64,000 bases of DNA, from positions 42,592 through 106,591 of the forward strand of contig DBMR01000073.1 of NCBI GenBank assembly GCA_002298785.1, written 5' to 3'. This document shows, one piece after another, positions 9,059 through 16,487 of this stretch. This DNA is from Verrucomicrobia subdivision 3 bacterium UBA693. Lineage in GTDB: Bacteria > Verrucomicrobiota > Verrucomicrobiia > Limisphaerales > UBA8199. The notes under the pieces were generated by a model. That model saw only the letters and a list, made by a program, of their open reading frames with translations. It ran no database searches and was not told the origin of the DNA. Every line of letters begins with the position of its first letter. The first letter of the stretch is position 1. Position numbers and translations under genes: made by a program.

Positions 9059-9884
9059 AAGCTTCAGCGAAATACAGCAACATTTTCCCGGCCAGCCGGC
9101 CAGTCAAGTCCGCGGTGTCCATGACTTCTTGGTGCGACAACGGCCCCTCGGAGCGGCCGGCGGCGAGATTGGTGATGCAAGAGACGGCGGCCACCTTCAA
9201 CCCACAATCGCGGGCGGCGATGGTTTCCGGCACGGTGCTCATGCCCACGGCGGCGGCCCCGAGGCGCGCGAAGGCCCGGATTTCCGCCGGGGTTTCGTAG
9301 CTCGGCCCGCTCACAGCCAAATAAACCCCACGCCGCATCTTCAGGCCCGCCTTTTCACCCGACTGAAAGAGCCTCTCCGACATCTCGAGGTCATAGGCCT
9401 GGGTCAAGTCGATGAACCTTTCCCGCCCCGGCCAAACCGGGCCGCGCAACGGATTCGCCCCCATGAAATTAATGTGGTCGGTCAGCACCATGAAATCGCC
9501 TTTGGCGAACTCCGGGCAGATGCCCCCGGCAGCGTTGGTGAGCACGAGCTGACGCACGCCCAAGGCGGCCAAGGTGCGCACGGCAAAGGTGACGCGGTCC
9601 AGGCTATGCCCTTCGTAATAGTGAACCCGCCCGCTCAGGATCAGCACCGGCCGGGACCCGAGCTGCGCCACCAGCAATTGCCCGGCATGGCCCGTAATGG
9701 TGGCGACGGGAAATCCGGGGATTTCTGAGTAGTCGAACCGCTGTTGGATCCGGGCGTGACTCAAAACCGGGGCAAACCCGCTGCCCAGGACCAGGGCGAG
9801 GCTGGGGGCCGGACCGATCCGCTCGCGCAGATGCGCCGCCGCCAACTCCGGCCCGGGTGCGCTTGCTTTCTCTGGTGTCTGCAC
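9045..9884 (-). CDS. Purine nucleoside phosphorylase (class I, trimeric type)
   Basis: A 279-residue cytosolic enzyme that splits inosine and guanosine with phosphate to base and ribose 1-phosphate. Class I motifs are present: the LVLGSGF phosphate loop, SGRVHYYEGH, the NAAGG loop, GPSYETPAEIRA and VGMSTVPETIAA. The frame stays open to a TTG at 9926, but the GTG at 9884 is preferred. It is preceded at 9 bases by AGAAGG and avoids overlapping the divergent adenylyltransferase gene, which starts at 9910. It leads the salvage operon with cdd. MTAP-like members of the same superfamily share these motifs, so preference for methylthioadenosine cannot be excluded by eye. Confidence 0.88.
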   Translation of the reverse strand: MQTPEKASAPGPELAAAHLRERIGPAPSLALVLGSGFAPVLSHARIQQRFDYSEIPGFPVATITGHAGQLLVAQLGSRPVLILSGRVHYYEGHSLDRVTFAVRTLAALGVRQLVLTNAAGGICPEFAKGDFMVLTDHINFMGANPLRGPVWPGRERFIDLTQAYDLEMSERLFQSGEKAGLKMRRGVYLAVSGPSYETPAEIRAFARLGAAAVGMSTVPETIAARDCGLKVAAVSCITNLAAGRSEGPLSHQEVMDTADLTGRLAGKMLLYFAEAYGSE

Positions 9885-9909
9885 TAGTTTAAGCCTTCTT
9901 CGTCCAACG

Positions 9910-11037
9910 ATGGAACTGAATGACAACGAGCTTCGCCGCTACTCGCGCCACTTGATATTGCCCGAAGTCGGTGCGGTCGGCCAAATGAAAATTCGCGCCG
10001 CCCGCATCCTGTGCGTGGGCGCGGGAGGGCTGGGCTCGCCCGTCGCCCTTTACCTCGCGGCAGCCGGGGTGGGACGGCTCGGCATCATCGACTTTGACCG
10101 CGTGGACCTGACCAACCTTCAGCGCCAACTACTCCACGGCACCCCGGATGTCGGACGCCTCAAAGTCGATTCGGCGCGCGAGACCTTGCAGCGGTTGAAC
10201 CCGGAGGTCGAGGTGGTGACTTTCTCCGAAAAACTGTCGAGCCAAAACGCCCTGCAAGTCATCAAGCCGTGGGACATCGTCGTGGATGGAACCGACAATT
10301 TTGCCGCGCGTTATCTTACCAACGACGCCTGCGTCATGCTGGGCAAACCGAACGTCTACGGCTCGATTTTTCGCTTCGAGGGGCAGGCCAGTCTGTTCGC
10401 CCCGCACCTCGGCGGCCCGTGCTACCGCTGCCTGTTCCCGGAGCCGCCCCCGCTGGGCATGGCCCCCAGTTGCGCCGAGGCCGGAGTGCTCGGCGTGCTG
10501 CCGGGAATCATCGGCACCATCCAGGCTACGGAAGCCCTCAAGCTGGCGCTGGGCTGCGGCGAATCACTCCTCAATCGCCTCCTGCTCTTCAACGCGCTCG
10601 AGATGCGGTTCCGGGAAATCAAGCTGCGGCGGGATCCAGGTTGCCCGGTATGCGGAAAAAATGCTTCTATTAAGGAATTAATAGATTACAGTATCGAATG
10701 TCAGAACCCTATGAGTGCCGATGAAGTCTCCGTCCAGGACCTGAAACGCGCGCTGGAATCACCCGGCGCGAACATCAAGGTGATCGATGTGCGGGAGCCG
10801 GATGAATTCCGCCTCGCGCGCATTCCCGGCGCCCAGTTGCTCCCGCTGAGCGCGCTCGCCGATCGCTACTCGGAGCTGGATCCGGAGCAGCAATATTACC
10901 TGCACTGCAAAGCGGGCGTGCGCTCGCTCAAAGCCCTGCAATTCCTGCGCGAACGGGGGTTCAAACACCTCAAGAGCGTCAAGGGCGGCATCCTGGCGTG
11001 GTCTGACGAAATCGACCCCTCTGTCCCCAAATACTAG
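9910..11037 (+). CDS. MoeB/ThiF-type adenylyltransferase fused to rhodanese (MoeZ-like)
   Basis: A 375-residue cytosolic protein that adenylates the C-terminal glycine of a small sulfur-carrier protein (MoaD or ThiS type) and can supply sulfur through its rhodanese domain, for molybdopterin, thiamine or thiouridine synthesis. The ThiF domain (about 1-245) shows the nucleotide loop GAGGLGSPVALYLAAAGVG, the RQLLH segment and Zn cysteines in CYRCLF and CPVCG. The rhodanese domain (about 275-375) has the active-site loop HCKAGVRS. It starts 25 bases from the divergent PNP start, so its promoter must overlap that gene. hisC follows after 18 bases and is probably co-transcribed. Which carrier it serves cannot be told here because no carrier gene is nearby. 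Confidence 0.92.
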   Translation: MELNDNELRRYSRHLILPEVGAVGQMKIRAARILCVGAGGLGSPVALYLAAAGVGRLGIIDFDRVDLTNLQRQLLHGTPDVGRLKVDSARETLQRLNPEVEVVTFSEKLSSQNALQVIKPWDIVVDGTDNFAARYLTNDACVMLGKPNVYGSIFRFEGQASLFAPHLGGPCYRCLFPEPPPLGMAPSCAEAGVLGVLPGIIGTIQATEALKLALGCGESLLNRLLLFNALEMRFREIKLRRDPGCPVCGKNASIKELIDYSIECQNPMSADEVSVQDLKRALESPGANIKVIDVREPDEFRLARIPGAQLLPLSALADRYSELDPEQQYYLHCKAGVRSLKALQFLRERGFKHLKSVKGGILAWSDEIDPSVPKY

Positions 11038-11055
11038 ATTGGAAATAGCCAAACG

Positions 11056-12183
11056 ATGAGCGTTTCCCCTGAATTGCTGGTGCGCCATTTGGTGCGCAAA
11101 CTCCAACCCTATGTCCCGGGTGAACAACCAAAAATCAAGGACCTGGTAAAACTCAATACCAACGAGAACCCCTATCCGCCGTCACCCCACGTGCTGGAAG
11201 CGGTCAAGGCCGCCGTGGACGGCCGACTGCGCCTGTATCCCAATCCGACGGCTGAACCGCTGCGGGAAAAGCTCGCGAAGTTCCACCGCTGCCGTCCGGA
11301 ACAGATCATCGTGGGCAATGGCTCCGATGAACTGCTCGCGCTCGCGGTCCGGGCGTTCGTGGCTCCGGCCGTGGGGCGGGAGCATACCGTGCTTTCGTGG
11401 GATCGACACTCGACAGTGCAATGCCTCACCCCCTGTTATTCGCTGTACCCGGTGTTGGCGGCCATTCACGGCGCACGCACTCATACTTTCCCATTGGAGC
11501 CGAATTTCGACCTGCCCCAGCCCCGGTCCCTGAGAAAGCACCCGGCCTGGGACCGGGAGGCCGCATTGACGTTCATCACCACCCCAAACGCCCCCAGCGG
11601 ACGCGGTTACACCACCGGGCAATTGGAAGCCGTCAGCCAGCTCTTGCGCGGGGTGGTGGTACTGGACGAAGCGTATGTGGATTTCGCGCGCGAGCACGCA
11701 CTGGAGCTGGCTTTGAAATACCCGCACGTCCTGGTGGCCCGCACTTTTTCCAAGGCCTATTCCCTCTGCTTCCAGCGCGTCGGTTACCTGGTCGGCCCGG
11801 CCAACCTCATCGGGGCCCTGCACAAAATCCGGGATAGCTACAATGTCAACGGGCTCGGCCAGGTCGCCGCGGAAGCCACGCTGGAAGACCTGGACTATTA
11901 CCGGAAAAACTTCAAACGCATCGTGCAGACCCGCGACGCCCTTGCCCGGGCGTTGCTCGAACTCGGTTTCCAGGTCGGCACGAGCGCCACCAACTTCCTC
12001 CTCGTCGATCCGCCGCGCGGCACGGCGCAGGAATGGCTGGGCTGGCTGCGCGAGCAAAAAATCCTGGTGCGCTGGTTCGAGGATCCGAGGATCAGCCGCT
12101 TCCTGCGCATCACCATCGGCACCGAAACGGACACGGCCCGGTTGCTCGAGGCGACCCGGCTGATCCTGGCGAAGAAATGCTGA
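11056..12183 (+). CDS. hisC: Histidinol-phosphate aminotransferase
   Basis: A 375-residue fold-type I PLP enzyme acting at the histidinol-phosphate step of histidine synthesis. Visible landmarks are LNTNENPYPPSPHV near the N-terminus, IVGNGSDELL, the FITTPNAPSGRGYT substrate loop, VVLDEAYVDFA with the PLP-contacting Asp/Tyr, and RTFSKAYSL with the PLP lysine. The length is normal for the family. It follows the adenylyltransferase gene closely. No other his genes are in the window, so related aromatic or other aminotransferase activity remains possible. A GC-rich hairpin pair follows the stop codon. Confidence 0.93.
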   Translation: MSVSPELLVRHLVRKLQPYVPGEQPKIKDLVKLNTNENPYPPSPHVLEAVKAAVDGRLRLYPNPTAEPLREKLAKFHRCRPEQIIVGNGSDELLALAVRAFVAPAVGREHTVLSWDRHSTVQCLTPCYSLYPVLAAIHGARTHTFPLEPNFDLPQPRSLRKHPAWDREAALTFITTPNAPSGRGYTTGQLEAVSQLLRGVVVLDEAYVDFAREHALELALKYPHVLVARTFSKAYSLCFQRVGYLVGPANLIGALHKIRDSYNVNGLGQVAAEATLEDLDYYRKNFKRIVQTRDALARALLELGFQVGTSATNFLLVDPPRGTAQEWLGWLREQKILVRWFEDPRISRFLRITIGTETDTARLLEATRLILAKKC

Positions 12184-12194
12184 CCGCCGGCCCG

Positions 12195-12219
12195 GCGCCG
12201 AACCGGCGCGGGCAAGCCC
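12195..12219. other. GC-rich hairpins after hisC
   Basis: A perfect 6-base-pair stem GCGCCG-AAC-CGGCGC (12195-12209) is followed at once by a small GGGC-AA-GCCC hairpin (12210-12219). There is no U-tract, so a Rho-independent terminator is not clearly supported. It may slow polymerase or protect the 3' end of the hisC message. Confidence 0.35.
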
Positions 12220-12280
12220 GCACGATTAGGGGTTGAATTGGAGAAGATTTGGTTGTTTAATAACCTCATTAAGCGCATCT

Positions 12281-12580
12281 ATGGATATCGAAAAGAAAGT
12301 CACGGGTGACAATTGGGAATTGCTGATGACCGGCCGGATCGACGGCCTGGCGGCGAACCAATTGGAGGTGGAGATTCTGGCGGCGATGCGGGCGGGGGCC
12401 AAGGCGGTATTTGTGAACCTGGCCAACGCCACGTTTCTCTGTTCGGCGGGCATCCGCGTCCTGCTCCAATATTATCGCCAAATGAAAGGAAAAGGGCTGG
12501 TCTTCCTGGTCACCCGCCCTTCGCCCGATGTGGCTGCGTCTCTGGAAATGACCGGCTTTCCGGAGTTGATCGAAAAATAG
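12281..12580 (+). CDS. STAS-domain anti-sigma factor antagonist
   Basis: A 99-residue single-domain STAS protein of the SpoIIAA/RsbV class, which binds an anti-sigma factor kinase and is switched off when its serine is phosphorylated. The expected site is the serine in TFLCSAGIRVLL, preceded by the beta-strand AVFVNLANA and followed by the ...GLVFLVTRPSPDVAASLEMTGF tail typical of the family. The start MDIEKK at 12281 is chosen because residues upstream do not fit the fold. An RsbW-like kinase follows 47 bases later, so the two form a partner-switching pair. No sigma factor or PP2C phosphatase is adjacent. Confidence 0.87.
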   Translation: MDIEKKVTGDNWELLMTGRIDGLAANQLEVEILAAMRAGAKAVFVNLANATFLCSAGIRVLLQYYRQMKGKGLVFLVTRPSPDVAASLEMTGFPELIEK

Positions 12581-12627
12581 CCCGGCCGATTCGCACGCAA
12601 TCGCCGGCAACGCCCGTGGGTTCGGAC

Positions 12628-13041
12628 ATGACGTATCAAACCGAGCTAACTTTGCGCAACCGTCCCGAGGAGGTGGCCCGTTTCCAGGATGAACTGGAAC
12701 GAATCGCCTCGAGTCATTCGATGCCGTCCGCGCGGCTCCACCAGCTCCAGGTGGCTATGGAGGAGCACCTGACGAACATCCTGCGGTATGCGTATAACGA
12801 CCAGGCGGAGCACCTGATCCAGGTGCGCATCCAATTGGATCACAATAATTTGGAGATCGAGGTGGCGGATGATGGCCGCGCTTTTAATCCGCTGGATCAA
12901 CCCGCACCCGACTTGACGATTCCGATCGAGCAGAAGCGGATCGGCGGTCTGGGAATTTACATGCTGCGCAAGTCCGTGGATCAAGTCGCCTACCGCCGCG
13001 ATCAAGGCCAGAACATTTTGAAGGTATCCAAAAGCCTCTAA
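12628..13041 (+). CDS. RsbW/SpoIIAB-like anti-sigma factor serine kinase (HATPase_c_2)
   Basis: A 137-residue GHKL ATPase domain protein. The N box EEHLTNILRYAYND, the G1 box VADDGRAFNP and the G2-type stretch IGGLGIYMLRKSVDQV match RsbW-like anti-sigma kinases, as does the C-terminal LKVSKSL. It should phosphorylate the serine of the upstream STAS protein and sequester a target sigma factor or other effector in the cytosol. ATG 12628 gives the normal family length. The earlier open frame overlaps the STAS gene and shows no family sequence. The target is unknown. Confidence 0.87.
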   Translation: MTYQTELTLRNRPEEVARFQDELERIASSHSMPSARLHQLQVAMEEHLTNILRYAYNDQAEHLIQVRIQLDHNNLEIEVADDGRAFNPLDQPAPDLTIPIEQKRIGGLGIYMLRKSVDQVAYRRDQGQNILKVSKSL

Positions 13042-13088
13042 AGCCAACCTCGGCAGCGGGAAGGGGGCGTCGGGGATCCCGCACCAAA

Positions 13089-13116
13089 TTGACATTAACA
13101 AGTCTGCTGGCATAGT
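13089..13116 (+). promoter_or_regulatory. Possible sigma70-type promoter for the receiver-domain gene
   Basis: TTGACA at 13089-13094 is a perfect -35 box. Sixteen bases later CATAGT (13111-13116) matches four of six -10 positions. The ATG follows at 13128, which would leave a leader of only a few bases, so the message may be nearly leaderless. This is prediction by eye only. Confidence 0.4.
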
Positions 13117-13127
13117 GCCTAAGCAGT

Positions 13128-13553
13128 ATGGCCGAAAGCCAACAAACGCCCTGCATTCTGCATGTCGAGGACGACCCGAACGACGCTCTCTTCGTGCGTA
13201 TGGCTTTGGAGAAGCTAACGCCGCCCCCGCGCGTGGATTGGGTGAAGGACGGGCAGGAGGCGTTGGATTACCTCGGCGCGGCGGGAGTTCATAAGCGGCG
13301 CGCGGGACAGGCACTGCCCAACCTCGTCCTGTTGGACCTCAAGCTGCCGCGGCTCAACGGCTTCGAGGTGTTGAACTGGATACGGGCACAACCTGGGTTG
13401 CAGGCTTTGCCGGTGGTGGTTTTGAGCGGTTCTTCCATTATCGAGGACAAACAGCGGGCGCTAAATCTCGGGGCCACCGTCTATTTCGTAAAGACCCCAT
13501 TCTACCTGGACATCCTGAATTACGTCGGGAGCCTCGTGACCCCGGGATCGTAG
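13128..13553 (+). CDS. Single-domain response regulator (Rcp1-like receiver)
   Basis: A 141-residue stand-alone receiver domain with no output domain. The acidic pair D15/D16 (HVEDDPND), the phosphorylation site D70 (LVLLDLKLPRLNG), the switch residue in VVVLSGSS and the lysine in YFVKTPF are all present. The insert around residues 50-63 between alpha2 and beta3 is typical of Rcp1-type receivers that work with phytochrome-like or PAS-rich histidine kinases. It lies after the STAS/RsbW pair but probably has its own promoter. Its partner kinase is not evident. The two kinases at 49.7-53.8 kb are far away. Confidence 0.93.
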   Translation: MAESQQTPCILHVEDDPNDALFVRMALEKLTPPPRVDWVKDGQEALDYLGAAGVHKRRAGQALPNLVLLDLKLPRLNGFEVLNWIRAQPGLQALPVVVLSGSSIIEDKQRALNLGATVYFVKTPFYLDILNYVGSLVTPGS

Positions 13554-13569
13554 CCGCCGCCGCTTCTGC

Positions 13570-14568
13570 TCACGCCGCAGGTCTCTCCACGCGTTTCCAG
13601 TCCTGAAGCACCTTATCTATGATCGTGTCGACCTTGGGGTTCAGGTTGCGATCTTCCGGATGGTGCCTCATCCATTCAATCGCCTCGCGAATGCCGGCGG
13701 CGAACGGCTTGCCACAACGAAACCCCGGTAGCAGCCGGCGCAGCTTCGAGTTATCGAAAACCGCCGAATGCGCTTTGTCCCCCTTAAGATTGCCGCTCAA
13801 TTCCGGCACCGACTGGCAGATGAATTCGGTCGGCACCGGCACAATTTCGGGCCTGACCCCGAGGGCCGCCCCGATCTCGCCAATAATCTGGCGCCAGGTG
13901 AGGGCCTCGTCGCTGGTGATGTGGAACGCCTCCCCGATAGCTTCCTCGCGCCCCACCAGCGCGGCGAAGCCCACCGCGAAATCCGTAGCGGCCGTGAGGG
14001 TCCACAAAGAGGTGCCCTCGTCCGGCACGAACACCGGCTCGCCGCGCTCGAGGCGGGCGGCAAAGGCATAGCCCGCGCTCGAGACCGGGTTCGGCACCCA
14101 CAGGTGAGAGTAGGTGTGCGAGGGCCGCACAATCGTGATCGGGAAACGCTCCTCCTCCCAGCGCTGCCGCAACCAAACTTCGCAGCGGAGTTTTTGCTGC
14201 GCATATTCCCAGAACGGATTGCCCAGTGGCGTGTCTTCAGTAATGGGCAGGCGCCCCGGCGGCTTTTGGTAAACGGTCGCCGAGCTGATGAAGACATACT
14301 GGCGCACGCGACCGCGGAAAACCGGCACGCCCAGTTCGAGGTCGGCCGGCTCGAACCCCAGCCAATCCAGCACCACTTCCGGATTAGCCTGGCTGAGCGC
14401 CTCTCCCAGTCGTGGCAGATCCCGCCGCTCGCCGACGATGGTGCGGTAACCAGCCGGCACCGGCCTGCGGCCGCGGCTCAGAATCCAAACCTCGTGCCCC
14501 TCCTGATGCAGACGGGCGGCGCAGGCGCTGGAAATATTGCCGGTGCCGCCCAGGAACAGGATTCGCAT
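13570..14568 (-). CDS. NAD-dependent epimerase/dehydratase family protein (extended SDR)
   Basis: A 332-residue extended short-chain dehydrogenase. The N-terminus MRILFLGGTGNISSACAARL is the Rossmann loop in the GGTGNIS form. A catalytic-type Ser/Thr is followed by YVFISSATVYQ, and the later EYAQQKLRCE supplies a YxxxK-like motif. IVRPSHTYS is the usual substrate-pocket strand. Such proteins act on nucleotide sugars, and some plant and bacterial relatives bind RNA. Substrate not determinable. The gene converges with the receiver gene. The DUF1080 gene lies upstream on the same strand, 32 bases away. Confidence 0.82.
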   Translation of the reverse strand: MRILFLGGTGNISSACAARLHQEGHEVWILSRGRRPVPAGYRTIVGERRDLPRLGEALSQANPEVVLDWLGFEPADLELGVPVFRGRVRQYVFISSATVYQKPPGRLPITEDTPLGNPFWEYAQQKLRCEVWLRQRWEEERFPITIVRPSHTYSHLWVPNPVSSAGYAFAARLERGEPVFVPDEGTSLWTLTAATDFAVGFAALVGREEAIGEAFHITSDEALTWRQIIGEIGAALGVRPEIVPVPTEFICQSVPELSGNLKGDKAHSAVFDNSKLRRLLPGFRCGKPFAAGIREAIEWMRHHPEDRNLNPKVDTIIDKVLQDWKRVERPAA

Positions 14569-14600
14569 TTGCGCAGCCTGCGGCCATCGCCGCCCAGGCT

Positions 14601-15935
14601 CTAGAGTTTCTTGATGCTGATGTTGCGAAACGCCACGGGATCATTGTGGCCGGCGAAACCGAAGCTGCCGACTTTGCGATCTTTCCCCGGATGCGGGTGA
14701 CCGCCCATGAACTCGGTAACGTTCGCCAAATCGGCGTTCAGGATGACCGTGCCGTTAAGTTCCACGACGATTTTCGAACCCTGGACGGTGACTTCCTCGA
14801 AGTTCCATTCCCCGATGGGGCGTTGGTAACCTCGTTCGGCGCCCACCATGCCATAGGCCGAGCCATGCACCTGGCGTGCGTCGATCTTATCACCCGTCGC
14901 CTGTTCGTAATTCTCGTCCAGCACCTGGACTTCGCACATCCCATCGTAGGCGGTGTCGCCCTTGCCCGGGTAACGAATGGCCAACCCGTTGTTTCCGCCT
15001 CGGGGCAGTTTGAATTCCAGTCGCGCGGCAAAATCCCCGTATTCATTCGCGGTGAAGATCGTGCCGCCCTTCTTCGGCCGGCACTGAATCGCGCCGCCCA
15101 CAATTTCATATTCGTTGATCGGGCCGGCCCAACCGGTGAAATCTTTGCCGTTGAACACGGAGTCAAAGCCCGCGCCGCCGTGCGCGGCCAGGATTTGGTT
15201 CGCCTCGGTGCCCGCAATCTCGCGCACATACAGGTTGCGCCATTTGATCTCCCCGCCGTGGGTCTGCAGTTGAATCGGGCCTCGGGCCGGCACCGGCTTC
15301 TTGCGGTCGTAGTAGTTCTCCAGCAAGGCATGGTCCACCACCAGCTTGTCGTTCAGCCAGACGCTTACCCGCGCCCCAACCATGATCACCCGCACCTTAT
15401 TCCATTCGCCGAATGGCTTGTCCGCCAGGACCAGCGGATCTTTGCCAGGCGCACCCGGGCTGTTATTCCAAAGACCTCCGGATCCTTTGTTGGCGCCCAG
15501 GTTGAACTTGGCTTCTTCGGTATAATCCCAGATCTGCACCTGCGGACAGCCACGCAGATAAATGCCGCTATCCGCCTTGGGGACCGTGGCGTATTCCAAT
15601 TGCAGCTCGAAGTCGCCATAGTCCTTCTCGGTGGTGGCATACGCGCCCTGGCCGTCATTGATCAGCACGCCATCCTCGGCGCGCCAGTGGGCTTTCATCG
15701 TCGCCGTCCACTTGGCGATCTGCGCGTCGCGCTCCGCCGCCGGCATCGCCAGCAGCTTGCGGTGATCGAAGGTGTCGCCCCCGCGCCAACCGGTGAGGTC
15801 AGTGCCGTTGAACAGCGCGGTAAAACCGGCGGGTGGTGCGGCAACCGCGGCTTGGGCCGGGGCATTGAGCCCAAGGCTCACAAAGGTGGTGACGGCCAGG
15901 AGTCCGGCCCAGGCGGAATAGAAATGCAGTTTCAT
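14601..15935 (-). CDS. Secreted double DUF1080 protein (3-keto-disaccharide hydrolase / LamG-like)
   Basis: A 444-residue exported protein with signal peptide MKLHFYSAWAGLLAVTTFVS... ending near AQA. It holds two tandem DUF1080 domains. The first (about 30-230) begins with FTALFNGTDLTGWRGG and the second (about 245-440) with FDSVFNGKDFTGWAGP. Both have the concanavalin-like strands (DFELQLEY, DFAARLEFKLPRGGNNGLAI) and a V-x-V-N-x-K/T-hairpin near their ends. DUF1080 proteins are abundant in Verrucomicrobiota and Planctomycetota. Some hydrolyse 3-keto-glucosides, while others probably only bind carbohydrate. The start at 15935 is chosen for the signal peptide over a longer frame. It may be co-transcribed with the downstream epimerase. 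Confidence 0.88.
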   Translation of the reverse strand: MKLHFYSAWAGLLAVTTFVSLGLNAPAQAAVAAPPAGFTALFNGTDLTGWRGGDTFDHRKLLAMPAAERDAQIAKWTATMKAHWRAEDGVLINDGQGAYATTEKDYGDFELQLEYATVPKADSGIYLRGCPQVQIWDYTEEAKFNLGANKGSGGLWNNSPGAPGKDPLVLADKPFGEWNKVRVIMVGARVSVWLNDKLVVDHALLENYYDRKKPVPARGPIQLQTHGGEIKWRNLYVREIAGTEANQILAAHGGAGFDSVFNGKDFTGWAGPINEYEIVGGAIQCRPKKGGTIFTANEYGDFAARLEFKLPRGGNNGLAIRYPGKGDTAYDGMCEVQVLDENYEQATGDKIDARQVHGSAYGMVGAERGYQRPIGEWNFEEVTVQGSKIVVELNGTVILNADLANVTEFMGGHPHPGKDRKVGSFGFAGHNDPVAFRNISIKKL

Positions 15936-16487
15936 GATTTGAATGCCAATGTAATGGGCTTTTCCGGCCGGGCAATCAAACATTTCTTGACGCGAAATGC
16001 GTTGCCGCGCTCGAACGCCGTCTGCCGGAGCCGGGAAAATGGATGTTTACGGTTTGCGAACTATACGCATGGCGCTCCTGCCGGAGCTGGAGAAGAAACA
16101 ACGACTGGCGATTCTGTCCATGCGCACCTCTCCTCCACCCGCAAGGATCAACCGCGGCCGTCCTCCGAACGATGTAAGCGGACTCGGACATCCGCGCCCC
16201 TGTTCTTCATTAGCGCCCAATGAGTGATGATCAGCGGTTTCCTCTGGCCTCAATTCACCATCTCCTTCCGAATATTTCGTGTTCCGTGGGTCCTCTGCTC
16301 TCCCTTGCCGGCAGGGGGTGATCGTCTTTGTGGCGATCAATAAGGATCCTCTGCGTCGTGTACCCCCCTCCCGAATTTTCCCCTTTGCTGAAGAAGTTTC
16401 GGACCTGGTGGAAAACATCCCGATCCAGCGCCGGGGCCGTCGTCGAGGTTGCCCGGGGCCGGGATTTGCGCTATTTTCCGGGCTTTG
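15936..16487. other. Intergenic region, no gene seen
   Basis: About 550 bases between the divergent DUF1080 and rimO genes. Short open frames here lack codon structure and homology. No tRNA, clear terminator or strong promoter was recognised. The stretch near 16150-16240 has the general look of dispersed intergenic sequence, but no second copy occurs in this window. Confidence 0.5.

Noticed and set aside
14412..16223. 603-codon plus-strand frame
   Set aside because: Lies antisense to the DUF1080 and epimerase genes; the composition is that of a high-GC shadow frame and no domain is visible.
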